DNA of 17,371 nucleotides from Clostridiales bacterium (GCA_003525905.1 DQIA01000112.1:1-17371), one strand, 5' to 3'. Shown: positions 1-7,920, counted from the stretch's first letter. Notes: generated from the sequence alone by a model not told the origin. A program made the numbers and translations.

Positions 1-38
1 CGGTCCGGCCATGCCGCTGCTGTAGTGATTGGGCAAAT

Positions 39-54
39 ATGCGGATTTTCGCAT
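39..54 (-). terminator. weak hairpin downstream of the first LCP gene
   Basis: On the minus strand, ATGCG and CGCAT pair around a six-base loop about 35 bases past the LCP stop codon, and ATTTG follows. The stem is only five pairs and the U-run is short, so this is at best a weak intrinsic terminator. No better one is visible before the window edge, and the message may continue beyond it. No gene is visible in positions 1-87. Confidence 0.25.
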
Positions 55-87
55 GTGCTGCTGCAGGCTTAGCCTCATGCTTTGCAC

Positions 88-1458
88 TCAATCATCGTAG
101 CCCGAGATATACAGCTCCTCGTAAATGATGCGGTAAATGCGGTCACTGGCACGGCGCAGGTCATAGACGTAGTAGAAATACTCCTTGATGAGCCCGGCCC
201 ACCAGTCCACCTGCCCCTCCGGGAAGAAATACTGCTCGACCGTGTAATTCTGCCCCAGCGTCTCAGCGGCCATGGTCAGAAGCGTCTCAGCCTCGAATGA
301 TGTTGCGCACATACCGAGGCAGTCGCGCACAAAGCCCGGATACTGCGACAGCGGCATGGTCTGCAGCGTGTTGAGGATCGAGAGAATGACCTCACGCTGG
401 CGGCCGGTGCGCTTGCGGTCGCTGTCCGTGGCGCTGCTCTTGCGGATGCGGGCATAGGAAACCGCCGTTTTCCCGTCGAGCAGGCAGTCGCCGACATGGA
501 CGTTCGGATAATTGGAAAGATAGCGCGCCTCATCCTCGTCGATATTGACCGTCACGCCGCCGATCCGGTCGATGATCTGCGCGAGCTGTTCAAAATCCAC
601 GGCAATATAATCCGACACGTTCAAGTAATAGTTATAGTTCAGATTTTTTACGGCCATCGCCGCGCCGCCCCAGGTGTAGGAATAGGCCAGCTTGGAAAAT
701 GAGGCGAATTCCGGGATAAAAACATAGGAATCGCGCGCAAGCGAGATAAGCTTGATCTTCTGATGCACGCGGTCGAGCGCAACGAGCATGACGCTGTCGG
801 ACGAATCGACGCCGTCGAGGCCGAACAGCACGAACACCTGAATTTTGCCTGCATCGCTGCTGAGATAGCTGCTGCGCGGGGCCTTGCCCGTGTCGAGCTT
901 GGCCAGCGCCTCGGCCGGGATATCGTTATTGGACAGCAGGTAGCGATCGACCTCCGTGAAGGACGGCAGATCAGCCAACTGCTCCTCCAGACCGGACAGC
1001 GCCTCAGAAAAACGCTCCTCGCGTTCCAGGCGGCCGTCAGCCTCCGTCGCCGTCTGGTGCAGGTCACTGGCGGAGAGCGAATCGAAATCATCGTCCGTCG
1101 TCATTTTGCCGGTCAGGTAATGGTCGGCATACAGCAGTCCGCCTGTCAGCACGAGCGCAACGAGCGCCAGAGCAAGGCCCCAGGCGGCAAAGCCGCGGCG
1201 GCGCTTTTTCCGCAGCAGACCGGCGACGGCAAGCACGGCAGCCAGTCCGGCGGCTCCCACGCCGAACGGCAGGCCGCGGCGCAGCACCGTGATATCTCCT
1301 GCGGCAAGCGAGCCGCTGCGGTAACCGAGCCAGATGCGCAGCAGGGCGGCAGCCAACAGCGCCAGCACGATGACGGCCAGGAAAAAGGCAGGCAGGCCCG
1401 CGCGCTTTTTCTTTCGTGCGGGACGGTGATAGCCCTCCTGTACGGGTCGATCCTCCAT
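88..1458 (-). CDS. LCP (LytR-CpsA-Psr) family protein with three N-terminal membrane helices
   Basis: Likely a membrane-anchored phosphotransferase that moves undecaprenyl-phosphate-linked polymers (teichoic acid or capsule type) onto peptidoglycan outside the cell. The 456-residue protein has a short basic N-terminus (KKKR at 16-19) and three hydrophobic segments at about 22-44, 66-83 and 90-113. An extracytoplasmic region of about 90 residues follows, then an LCP catalytic domain from about 205 to 365. Family landmarks seen are Asp221 in DSVMLVALD, the Arg242-Asp243 pair in LARDSYV, the IDRIGGVTVNI stretch, the arginines of SYARIRK (337, 339), and R..RQREV near 350-357. The last 90 residues are rich in Tyr and resemble no domain I can name. 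The start is the ATG 8 nt after GGAAGGAG. Most LCP proteins have one membrane helix; the three-helix layout recalls pneumococcal CpsA/Wzg. Family assignment is firm, but the polymer it handles is unknown. Confidence 0.9.
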   Translation of the reverse strand: MEDRPVQEGYHRPARKKKRAGLPAFFLAVIVLALLAAALLRIWLGYRSGSLAAGDITVLRRGLPFGVGAAGLAAVLAVAGLLRKKRRRGFAAWGLALALVALVLTGGLLYADHYLTGKMTTDDDFDSLSASDLHQTATEADGRLEREERFSEALSGLEEQLADLPSFTEVDRYLLSNNDIPAEALAKLDTGKAPRSSYLSSDAGKIQVFVLFGLDGVDSSDSVMLVALDRVHQKIKLISLARDSYVFIPEFASFSKLAYSYTWGGAAMAVKNLNYNYYLNVSDYIAVDFEQLAQIIDRIGGVTVNIDEDEARYLSNYPNVHVGDCLLDGKTAVSYARIRKSSATDSDRKRTGRQREVILSILNTLQTMPLSQYPGFVRDCLGMCATSFEAETLLTMAAETLGQNYTVEQYFFPEGQVDWWAGLIKEYFYYVYDLRRASDRIYRIIYEELYISGYDD

Positions 1459-1491
1459 AAAACACGCTCCTTCCGGGAAGTACTTTTCTGC

Positions 1492-1500
1492 ATTATATCA
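1492..1500 (-). promoter_or_regulatory. extended -10 promoter of the first LCP gene
   Basis: The minus strand reads TGATATAAT, a perfect -10 hexamer with the upstream TG of an extended -10 element, 33 nt before the LCP start codon. No convincing -35 is present at 16-18 bp, which is tolerable for extended -10 promoters. It lies just past the terminator of the preceding small gene, so an independent promoter is expected here. Confidence 0.6.
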
Positions 1501-1529
1501 CAGGAAGCGGCAGAAGGCCAGTACCGATA

Positions 1530-1569
1530 CAAAAAAATAGCGGAGGAGAAGGCAAGCCTTCTCCCCCGC
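1530..1569 (-). terminator. intrinsic terminator after the 46-residue protein gene
   Basis: The arms 1540-1553 and 1556-1569 are complementary over 14 positions with one G-T pair. On the minus strand the hairpin is followed by TATTTTTTT. It begins 13 nt after the stop codon of the small cysteine-rich gene and separates that gene from the LCP gene downstream. Confidence 0.9.
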
Positions 1570-1581
1570 CGGATCGATGCG

Positions 1582-1722
1582 TCAGCAGCCGCAGCCGCCG
1601 CAGCCGCAGTTGTTGTTGGCCGCGTTGGCGCAGCCGCCGTTATTTCCGCAGCAGCAGAACAGCAGGAGCAGGATGATGATCCACCAGCAGTTGCCGCCGA
1701 AGCAATTGGAATTGCAATTCAT
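1582..1722 (-). CDS. 46-residue Cys/Asn/Gly-rich small membrane protein
   Basis: I do not recognise this as a named gene. The 46-residue product has a polar N-terminus with Cys3, 7 and 12, then one hydrophobic run WWIIILLLLF (13-22) long enough for a short membrane segment. A CCC triplet and a C-terminal tail of Asn, Gly and Cys ending in CGCGGCGC follow. Eleven of 46 residues are Cys and ten are Asn. The start is the ATG at 1720-1722, preceded by GGGAGG at 7-8 nt; the longer reading frame from 1827 would run through the rpsU terminator. Its own strong terminator and a clean ribosome binding site argue that it is real. Short Gly/Cys-rich one-helix proteins in Firmicutes are often spore-associated or surface proteins; that role here is inference only. 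Confidence 0.75.
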   Translation of the reverse strand: MNCNSNCFGGNCWWIIILLLLFCCCGNNGGCANAANNNCGCGGCGC

Positions 1723-1805
1723 AGTCAGGAACCTCCCGTTTGGATTCTGAGCACTCGGCTCATTCCATGTTATGACGGCGGGCCGCAAAAGTGCGGGAGG
1801 CGGGA

Positions 1806-1840
1806 CAAAAAACAAGAGCCGCTGCATCAGCAGCGGCTCT
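1806..1840 (-). terminator. rpsU intrinsic terminator
   Basis: AGAGCCGCTGC and its exact complement (11 perfect pairs, 1815-1825 with 1830-1840) enclose a four-base loop. On the minus strand the hairpin is followed by TGTTTTTTG. It lies 21 nt downstream of the rpsU stop codon. Confidence 0.95.
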
Positions 1841-1861
1841 AGCTATGCAAGAAAACGGGAA

Positions 1862-2044
1862 TCAATAGCCGCGACGCTTGTTCTTACGAGCAGCTTCGGA
1901 CTTCTGCTTCCGCTTGAGGCTCGGGCTGACGTAATGCTCACGCTTCTTGACCTCAGCGATAACGCCATCCTTCTGGCAGCTGCGCTTGAAACGCTTCAGC
2001 GCGCTCTCCAGAGACTCGTTCTCCTTCACGCGAATTTCAGACAT
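1862..2044 (-). CDS. rpsU: 30S ribosomal protein bS21
   Basis: Small-subunit ribosomal protein bS21, which binds late near the platform and the 3' end of 16S rRNA and helps translation initiation. The 60-residue product begins [20 protein letters not shown] and ends in a very basic tail ([17 protein letters not shown]), the standard length and layout of the family. The start is the ATG at 2042-2044, right after the long ribosome binding site GGAGGGAGGGAAATCA. In-frame codons further upstream would extend the protein through the ribosome binding site and the untranslated leader. It has its own promoter and terminator, so it is monocistronic, between leuS and the small cysteine-rich protein gene. 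In many Firmicutes rpsU is near yqeY or dnaG; here it is not. Confidence 0.97.
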   Translation of the reverse strand: MSEIRVKENESLESALKRFKRSCQKDGVIAEVKKREHYVSPSLKRKQKSEAARKNKRRGY

Positions 2045-2063
2045 TGATTTCCCTCCCTCCGGT

Positions 2064-2086
2064 GCATCCGGCTCAATCCGGGATGC
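2064..2086 (-). promoter_or_regulatory. hairpin in the rpsU leader
   Basis: In the roughly 60-nt leader, GCATC-(C)-CGG pairs with CCG-GATGC around a six-base loop: eight pairs with one bulged C. It ends just a few bases before the rpsU ribosome binding site. A role in translation control is possible but is inferred from position only. Confidence 0.4.
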
Positions 2087-2114
2087 TTTCAGGGCCGATA
2101 TAACGGCATCAATT

Positions 2115-2143
2115 ATTATAGTCAATCGCAAGTCAAAAGTCAA
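2115..2143 (-). promoter_or_regulatory. sigma-A promoter of rpsU
   Basis: The minus strand reads TTGACT, 17 bases, TATAAT. The -35 has one mismatch to consensus, the -10 is perfect and the spacing is ideal. Transcription would start near 2107, giving a leader of about 60 nt. The promoter lies between leuS and rpsU, so rpsU need not depend on the long operon. No terminator is visible directly after leuS, so some read-through from leuS is possible. Confidence 0.85.
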
Positions 2144-2202
2144 GCGATCTCTACAATTTTTTTCAAACTTTTGCCGATTTCAAGCCGAGCGGCCGGATTC
2201 CA

Positions 2203-4614
2203 TCACTTTACGATGAGGTTGACCAGCTTGTTTTTGACAACGATGCTTTTGCGCAGCGCGCCGCCGGTCTTCTCGAGGAAGCGAGCGATCTTTTCGTCGG
2301 CCAGCGCCGTCTGAACGACGGTCTCGTCGTCGAGGTCGGCTGCAACATGGATCGTGCCGCGCAGCTTGCCGTTGACCTGAACGGCCATGTCGATCTCCGC
2401 ATCGCGGCACTTCGACTCGTCATACGCCGGCCAGGCCGAGACGGAGCAGATGCCCTCGAAGCCGTGCTGCTGCCAGATTTCGTCGCAGATGTGCGGCGCA
2501 AACGGGCTGAGCAGCTGCAGGAGCGTTTTGAGCTCGGCGGCGTTGCAGCCGTTGTCCGTCAGCGTAGACGTCAGCGTCATGAGCGCGGCCAGCGCGGTGT
2601 TGCCCTTGAGCGCATCGATGTCCGACGTGACCTTGCGGATCGTCTTGTGCAGGATGGACTCGTTCTTGGCAGAGTATGCCGTCTCGTGATCGGTGACGGT
2701 CTCGGCCAGATTCCAGACCTTGTCGAGGAAGCGCTTGCAGCCCTTCACGGCGTTCGTCGACCAGGAAGCGGCCTTTTCAAAATCGCCGATGAAGATGATA
2801 TAGGTGCGCATGGTGTCCGCACCGTATTCGGCGATGACATCCGTGGGGTTGATGACATTGCCGCGGGACTTCGACATCTTGATGCCGCCCTCACCGAGGA
2901 TCATGCCGTGGCTCGTGCGCTTGGCATAGGGTTCCTTCGTCGGCACGACGCCGATATCATAGAGGAACTTGTGCCAGAAGCGGCTGTAGAGCAGATGGAG
3001 CGTCGTGTGCTCCATGCCGCCGTTGTACCAGTCGACCGGGCTCCAGTAGCGCAGAGCCTCGGGCGAGGCAAGGGCCTCGTCGTTGTGCGGATCCATATAG
3101 CGCAGATAGTACCACGAGGAACCGGCCCACTGGGGCATGGTGTCCGTTTCACGCTTGGCTGAGCCGCCGCAGCAGGGGCAGGTCGTGTTGACCCAGTCCG
3201 TGATGGCGGCAAGCGGAGACTGACCGTCGTCCGTCGGCTCGTAGCTCTCGACATCCGGCAGCTCCAGCGGCAGGTCCTTCTCATCGAGCGGGACGGTGCC
3301 GCACTTCGGGCAGTGGACGATGGGGATCGGCTCGCCCCAGTAACGCTGGCGGGAGAAGACCCAGTCGCGGAGCTTGAAGTTGACCTTCGCCTCGCCGATG
3401 TGCTTCTCCGTCAGGTATTCCGTGATGGCCTTCTTGGCGTCGGCGACGCTCATGCCGTCAAGGAAGCCGGAATTGACCATCACGCCGGTGGCGCAGTCCG
3501 TAAAGGCCGCCTCCTGCACGTTGCCGCCCTTGACGACCTCGATGATCTCGCAGCCGAACTTCTTCGCGAATTCCCAGTCGCGGTCGTCATGGGCCGGGAC
3601 GGCCATGATCGCACCGGTTCCGTAGGTGGAGAGGACATAGTCCGAAATGAAGATGGGGATCTCCTTGCCGTTCACGGGGTTGATGCCCTTCACGCCGCCG
3701 AGCTGCACGCCGGTCTTCTCCTTCGTGAGCTCCGTGCGCTCAAAGTCGGACTTCGCGGCGGCTGCCTCCTGATAGGCCTTGACCTCGTCGGCATTCGTCA
3801 GGCGGTCCATCCAGCGCTCGAGCAGCGGATGCTCCGGCGAAAGGACCATGTACGTCGCGCCGAACAGCGTGTCCGGGCGGGTGGTGAACACGGTGATCTC
3901 ATCGCCGAACGTCGAGCCGAAGCGGACCTCCGCGCCGGTGGAGCGTCCGATCCAGTTACGCTGCTGAATTTTGACGCGCTCGATGAAGTCGACGTCGTCC
4001 AGATCGTCGAGCAGGCGCTGGGCATAGCGCGTGATGCGCAGCATCCACTGGCTCTTTTCCTTGCGGACGACCGGGCTACCGCAGCGCTCACAGACGTTCT
4101 CTACGACTTCCTCGTTTGCCAGCACGCACTTGCAGGACGTGCACCAGTTCACGGGCATCTTGGCCTTGTAGGCAAGGCCGTTCTTATAGAGCTGCAGGAA
4201 GATCCACTGCGTCCACTTGAAATACTTCGGGTCCGTCGTGTTGATCTCGCGGTCCCAGTCGAAGCTGTAGCCGAGCGCCTGCAGCTGGCCGCGGAACGTG
4301 GCGATGTTGTTCTTCGTCACGACGGCAGGATGGATGTGGTTCTTGATGGCGTAGTTCTCCGTCGGCAGGCCGAAGGCATCGTAGCCCATGGGGAACAGCA
4401 CGTTCTCGCCCTGCATGCGGTGCTTGCGCGCGATGACATCCATGGCCGTATAGGGGCGGGCATGGCCGACGTGCAGACCGGCGCCGGACGGGTACGGGAA
4501 TTCGACCAGCGCATAGAATTTCTTCGCGTCGCTGCCGGTCCTGGCGGCATAGAGCTGCTTTTCATCCCAGATCTTATGCCATTTGGCCTCGATGGCGGTA
4601 AAATCGTACTTCAT
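2203..4614 (-). CDS. leuS: leucyl-tRNA synthetase
   Basis: Class I aminoacyl-tRNA synthetase that charges tRNA-Leu with leucine in the cytoplasm. The 803-residue length is normal for bacterial LeuS. Seen in order: the catalytic HIGH-type motif HVGH at 48-51; a CTSC/CERC zinc-type module near 157-180; the CP1 editing domain with [25 protein letters not shown] sequence and [19 protein letters not shown]; a second pair of CPKC and CPCC cysteine knuckles; [24 protein letters not shown] at 579-583; and an anticodon-binding helical region with a small C-terminal domain. The start ATG follows GAGGGAG by about 5 nt. It is the last gene of the smc operon, 12 nt after rsfS. I see no T-box upstream, so regulation probably follows the operon. 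Confidence 0.98.
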   Translation of the reverse strand: MKYDFTAIEAKWHKIWDEKQLYAARTGSDAKKFYALVEFPYPSGAGLHVGHARPYTAMDVIARKHRMQGENVLFPMGYDAFGLPTENYAIKNHIHPAVVTKNNIATFRGQLQALGYSFDWDREINTTDPKYFKWTQWIFLQLYKNGLAYKAKMPVNWCTSCKCVLANEEVVENVCERCGSPVVRKEKSQWMLRITRYAQRLLDDLDDVDFIERVKIQQRNWIGRSTGAEVRFGSTFGDEITVFTTRPDTLFGATYMVLSPEHPLLERWMDRLTNADEVKAYQEAAAAKSDFERTELTKEKTGVQLGGVKGINPVNGKEIPIFISDYVLSTYGTGAIMAVPAHDDRDWEFAKKFGCEIIEVVKGGNVQEAAFTDCATGVMVNSGFLDGMSVADAKKAITEYLTEKHIGEAKVNFKLRDWVFSRQRYWGEPIPIVHCPKCGTVPLDEKDLPLELPDVESYEPTDDGQSPLAAITDWVNTTCPCCGGSAKRETDTMPQWAGSSWYYLRYMDPHNDEALASPEALRYWSPVDWYNGGMEHTTLHLLYSRFWHKFLYDIGVVPTKEPYAKRTSHGMILGEGGIKMSKSRGNVINPTDVIAEYGADTMRTYIIFIGDFEKAASWSTNAVKGCKRFLDKVWNLAETVTDHETAYSAKNESILHKTIRKVTSDIDALKGNTALAALMTLTSTLTDNGCNAAELKTLLQLLSPFAPHICDEIWQQHGFEGICSVSAWPAYDESKCRDAEIDMAVQVNGKLRGTIHVAADLDDETVVQTALADEKIARFLEKTGGALRKSIVVKNKLVNLIVK

Positions 4615-4626
4615 GTTTCTCCCTCT

Positions 4627-4983
4627 TTATTCTGCAAAATCAATGGGAACCGGCGTTGCGTCGTTCCACAGGCGTTCGAGATCATAGAAGGCGCGCGTCT
4701 CCTCCGTGAAGACATGCACGACGAGGCAGCCGAAGTCCAGCAGGACCCACGTTCCGCCGCGGTGGCCCTCCCGGTGCAGCAACGGCTCGCCCAGCTCATC
4801 GGCGACGGCCGCCTCCACGCTGTCGCACAGCGTCTTGACATGCGTGTTGGACGTGCCGGTACAGATCAGAAAATAGTCAGCAATGGACGTGACGTCCGTA
4901 ACCTGCAGCAGGCGGATCTTCAGGCCCTTGCGGTCGTCGAGTGCCTTAGCGGCGCGCAGCGCCAGCTCCTTGGGTGTATACAT
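4627..4983 (-). CDS. rsfS: ribosomal silencing factor RsfS
   Basis: RsfS (Iojap/DUF143 family) binds uL14 on the 50S subunit and blocks subunit joining when nutrients are scarce. The 118-residue product shows the family core: LQVTDVTSIADYFLICTGTSNTH, then a central helix, REGHRGGTWVLLDFGCLVVHVFTEETRAFYDLERLW. The start is the ATG at 4981-4983, with AAGGAGG 7-8 nt upstream; that ribosome binding site overlaps the stop codon of the preceding LCP gene (TAAGGAGG), which suggests translational coupling. In-frame sequence upstream of this ATG is only the antisense-frame reading of the LCP repeat tail, so the longer frame is rejected. The order LCP-rsfS-leuS is common in Clostridia. Confidence 0.97.
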   Translation of the reverse strand: MYTPKELALRAAKALDDRKGLKIRLLQVTDVTSIADYFLICTGTSNTHVKTLCDSVEAAVADELGEPLLHREGHRGGTWVLLDFGCLVVHVFTEETRAFYDLERLWNDATPVPIDFAE

Positions 4984-4996
4984 GGGGTGTTCCTCC

Positions 4997-6700
4997 TTAT
5001 TCTGCCGTCTCCGGCGCGGCGGTCGGCGCTTCCGTGGGCGCCTCAGTCGGAGCCTCCGTCGGCGCTTCCGTCGGGCCCTCGGTCGGCCCCTCCGTCGGGT
5101 CCTGCGTTTCGTCGGTTGGGCCCTCCGTCGGCTCCGTGGGATCTCCCGTCGGTTCCGTCGCCGTATCCTGCGTGGGCTCTGTCGGCTCCTGGCGCGGCTG
5201 CGTGCTCTTTGTCGGCGTTGTCGCCGTGGTATCACGGGTCACGGTTCCATCCCCGCGCTGAATATCCGTCTTCTGGCGGATGTTGATGTCATATTTGCCG
5301 TATTCCTCGGACGTGGGGTTGAAGTGCTCGTTCAGGATCTTCAGCACGCCGTCCGGGTCGAGCTGATAATAGTCGCCGCCCTTGATCTCCACGGCCTCGC
5401 CGGGCAGGGTCACGGTGTACATGGCGTTGAAATCGCACTGCATCAGCTCGGATCCGAGATAGATCAGGTTGCCGACGGTCAGGTCGGTGCGGACATAGGT
5501 CGCAAATAGCTCGGCATAGTCCTTCACCTTTGCCAGCGTCGCGGACGAAGCCAGCTTCCGTGCCAACGCTCGCAGGAATTCCTGCTGCGTAGCCGCACGC
5601 TCAATGTCCATATCGGCAGCGCCGCTGCGGTAGCGGCACAGCTGCAGCGCATGTGCACCGTCAAGCAGCTGATGGCCTGCCTTCAGGTCGACGTGGATAT
5701 TTTCGTCATCATCGTCATACTGCAGGTCGGTCGGGATATCGAATTCCACGCCGCCGACCATGTCGATCGTCTTTTCAAAGCCCTGCAGATCAACCAGCAC
5801 ATAACCGTCGACTGCAATGGCAAGCGTCTCGCGGATCTTATCGGTCAGCGCACGGATGCCGCGGTCACCCTGGCCCGCCGCGCTGTAGACGGAATTGATC
5901 TTCGGAATGACGTAATTGCCGGTGATATAAGTGTCGCGCGGGATGCTCATCAGGCTGACGGTGTGCTTCTTCGTATTGAGGTTCGCGATCAGAAGCGTAT
6001 CCGTGCGGGTGCTGTCGCCGTCCGTGCCGATGAGCAGAATATTATAAATCCCCTCGTGGCCGGAGGCATCCGGCACGTCCATCTCGATGCTCTGGCCCGT
6101 CTGAGCGTCCGTTTCGACGCGGACGCTCGTACTGCCGCCGGACTTGTTATCCCCGCCGGACGGCATGATGGCCGTCGTGCGGCCGAGCAGCGCCAGACAC
6201 ATGGCGACGGAGCCGAGAAACAGCGCGATGGAGGCCAGCAGAAGGATCAGTCCGCGCGTTTTGCCGTTCATGCCGCTGCGCGGCGCTTCGGCATCCGTGC
6301 GAGGCAGATCACGCGTCAGGTCCTCGTCCCTGACTTCCTCCCGGCGGGGCCGCGGCGCTTCGGCACGCGGCGCACGGGGTGCGGGAACACTCTGCGCCTG
6401 CTGCGCAGGTCTTTGCTGCGGCTGCGCCGGAGCCTGATGCCGCTCCTGTGGCATGGCCTGCGCCAGCGGCGGGCGCTTCAGATATTGCTGCAGAAGCGGG
6501 TTATCATCCTTTTCCGTCTCCGGACCGTGCTGCGCCGCCTCGCGGTTGGCATAATCACGCAGGAGCGGGATCTCGTCCTCGTCTGACTCGGGGCGCTGCA
6601 CATCGGGCTGCACCGGCGCACTGCGGCGCTCGGCCTGCTTCCCGGCGACATAGCGCCCGCCGGAAGCGCCGCGGCTGCTGTTGCCGAATAGTTTCCTCAT
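4997..6700 (-). CDS. LCP family protein with cytoplasmic Q/P-rich head and PTE-repeat tail
   Basis: Probable LytR-CpsA-Psr phosphotransferase attaching anionic glycopolymers to peptidoglycan. The 567-residue protein has a long, low-complexity cytoplasmic head (1-148, rich in Gln, Pro, Arg and acidic residues), one membrane helix at about 150-173, and an LCP domain at about 217-385. Landmarks are NILLIGTDGDSTRTDTLL (Arg232, Asp234), SIPRDTYI (Arg255-Asp256), VDLQGFEKTIDMVGGVEF, CRYRSG (Arg356, Arg358) and DIERAATQQEFL. After a further folded region to about 480, it ends in a Thr/Pro/Glu tail (493-567) with EAPT/EGPT repeats. The start ATG overlaps the upstream nadD-yqeK stop by 4 nt (ATGA) and has AAAGGA about 11 nt before it. 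In related genomes an LCP gene sits at this same place, between yqeK and rsfS. Confidence 0.93.
   Translation of the reverse strand: MRKLFGNSSRGASGGRYVAGKQAERRSAPVQPDVQRPESDEDEIPLLRDYANREAAQHGPETEKDDNPLLQQYLKRPPLAQAMPQERHQAPAQPQQRPAQQAQSVPAPRAPRAEAPRPRREEVRDEDLTRDLPRTDAEAPRSGMNGKTRGLILLLASIALFLGSVAMCLALLGRTTAIMPSGGDNKSGGSTSVRVETDAQTGQSIEMDVPDASGHEGIYNILLIGTDGDSTRTDTLLIANLNTKKHTVSLMSIPRDTYITGNYVIPKINSVYSAAGQGDRGIRALTDKIRETLAIAVDGYVLVDLQGFEKTIDMVGGVEFDIPTDLQYDDDDENIHVDLKAGHQLLDGAHALQLCRYRSGAADMDIERAATQQEFLRALARKLASSATLAKVKDYAELFATYVRTDLTVGNLIYLGSELMQCDFNAMYTVTLPGEAVEIKGGDYYQLDPDGVLKILNEHFNPTSEEYGKYDINIRQKTDIQRGDGTVTRDTTATTPTKSTQPRQEPTEPTQDTATEPTGDPTEPTEGPTDETQDPTEGPTEGPTEAPTEAPTEAPTEAPTAAPETAE
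5021..5092 (-). repeat. 12-nt tandem repeat coding for EAPT/EGPT
   Basis: Six consecutive 12-nt units encode EGPT, EGPT, EAPT, EAPT, EAPT, EAPT (residues 537-560 of the LCP protein). Degenerate copies (EPTEG, DPTEG, EPTQD) extend the pattern back to about residue 505. Units differ at synonymous positions, so the array is not freshly expanded throughout. It is in frame, and its length could change without breaking the gene. Confidence 0.9.
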
Positions 6701-7890
6701 TCCGACTTCGTCCTTTCGCTTTTCAAAAAATCTCTGGCCGCTCTGGAATTCACGTCAATGGGCTGACCGGTTTCCGTCAGCAGATCGAGCGACATCTCAA
6801 GGCCCAGAAGGACCGCCTCATCCAGATCATGCTCCGCCAGAGCGCGGAGCCGTTCCACACCGGGGAAATCCCGGTTCGGCTCCATGTAATCGGCAAGATA
6901 TAAGATCTTCTGCAGCAGCGTCATGTCCGGCTTGCCGGTCGTGTGCCAACAGATAGCCGACTGCACCGCAGCAGATTCCCCGAACACGGCCCCCGCGACC
7001 GCCGCGCCGCTTTTGGCGTGCAGCAGCTTCGGGTGACTGCGTTCGAATGTATCCAACATCATACCATATTTATCGCATAATTTCAACTGCTCCGGACCGG
7101 GAAGCGCCTTTGTGACATCGTGCAGCAGGCCTGCCCGGCGGGCTGGGCCGGGATCCTCACCAAAGCGGGCGGCAAGCTCCGCCGCCGTGTGGCTGCAGCC
7201 AAGCACATGCGGCACGCGCTTCGGGTCGTGCAGCGGCAGGGCGATGCGGGCCAGCGCATCGAGCGGCAGGGCGCGCAGGTCGCTGCGCGTGTGATAAAGC
7301 CCCTGCATGCAAACGGCGTCATAGACCGCAGGCTCGAGATAGTCCTCCCCGCAGCGGAAGGTCAGCATGGCGCGGGCGATGGTGGAGGAATAGGGCAGAA
7401 AGTCATTTTCCACCAGCACGACGTCCGCCCCGAAGCGGTCGCGCAGCTGCTGCGCCGCTTCCCGAAGCGTTTTGCCGTCATCCCTTCCGCGGTGCGCGAC
7501 CGCCAGCGAGGCAAGCTTTGCAATGCGCTCCGGCGCATGCCATTGCGCAAAGGTCAGCAGCATATCCGTCCCCATCAGGAACCAGAGATGGTCGTTGGGA
7601 TACTGCCGGTGCAGCTCCTCGAGTGTATCGGCCGTGTAGCTTGCGCCGCTGCGGTGCAGCTCCAGATCGCTGACCTCCGCAAACGGGAGGTCCTGCGCAG
7701 CCAGCCTTGTCAGCTCCAGACGCGTGTGGGCGTCCGGCGATCCGGCGGCCAGCGCCTTATGGGGCGGCAGCGCCGCCGGCATCAGAATGACGCGGTCCAG
7801 CCCAAGTCTGCGCTGGAACTCCGCTGCAGCCAGCAGATGGCCGCGATGCGGCGGGTTGAAGCTCCCGCCGAATATACCGATATTTGCCAT
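6697..7890 (-). CDS. nadD: fused nicotinate-nucleotide adenylyltransferase (NadD) and YqeK-type HD hydrolase
   Basis: A 397-residue two-domain enzyme. Residues 1-200 are NadD, which makes nicotinate adenine dinucleotide from NaMN and ATP in NAD synthesis. GGSFNPPHRGHL (8-19) is the nucleotidyltransferase HxGH motif, GTDMLLTFAQW is at 107-117, and SSTIAR is at 168-173. Residues from about 205 are a YqeK HD domain, a family shown to hydrolyse diadenosine tetraphosphate (Ap4A) symmetrically. His228, the HD pair 257-258 (LLHDVTK), His286, His291, His316 (ICWHTTG) and Asp334 (YLADYMEPNRDFPGVERLR) are the likely metal site. The join is a short linker with no stop or frameshift. In many Firmicutes nadD and yqeK are separate neighbours, so the fusion fits the local gene order. 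The start ATG follows AAAGGGGAG. The stop overlaps the next gene's start by 4 nt. Both catalytic motif sets are intact. Confidence 0.95.
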   Translation of the reverse strand: MANIGIFGGSFNPPHRGHLLAAAEFQRRLGLDRVILMPAALPPHKALAAGSPDAHTRLELTRLAAQDLPFAEVSDLELHRSGASYTADTLEELHRQYPNDHLWFLMGTDMLLTFAQWHAPERIAKLASLAVAHRGRDDGKTLREAAQQLRDRFGADVVLVENDFLPYSSTIARAMLTFRCGEDYLEPAVYDAVCMQGLYHTRSDLRALPLDALARIALPLHDPKRVPHVLGCSHTAAELAARFGEDPGPARRAGLLHDVTKALPGPEQLKLCDKYGMMLDTFERSHPKLLHAKSGAAVAGAVFGESAAVQSAICWHTTGKPDMTLLQKILYLADYMEPNRDFPGVERLRALAEHDLDEAVLLGLEMSLDLLTETGQPIDVNSRAARDFLKSERTKSE

Positions 7891-7920
7891 GTGCGGCGCT
7901 CCCCTTTCCGATGATTTATG

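Noticed and set aside
763..1842. A 359-codon plus-strand frame crossing the LCP gene and the small gene
   Set aside because: It runs antisense through two terminators, a promoter and two genes with good ribosome binding sites. The poly-Ala part is the antisense of Cys/Gly codons.
4984..5235. Long N-terminal extension of rsfS, very Arg-rich
   Set aside because: It is the out-of-frame reading of the LCP repeat tail. The ATG at 4981-4983 has AAGGAGG and gives the normal RsfS length.
3313..5286. A 657-codon open frame on the plus strand
   Set aside because: It is antisense to leuS, rsfS and the LCP tail, crossing gene borders. There are no motifs or ribosome binding site, so it is a GC-driven shadow.
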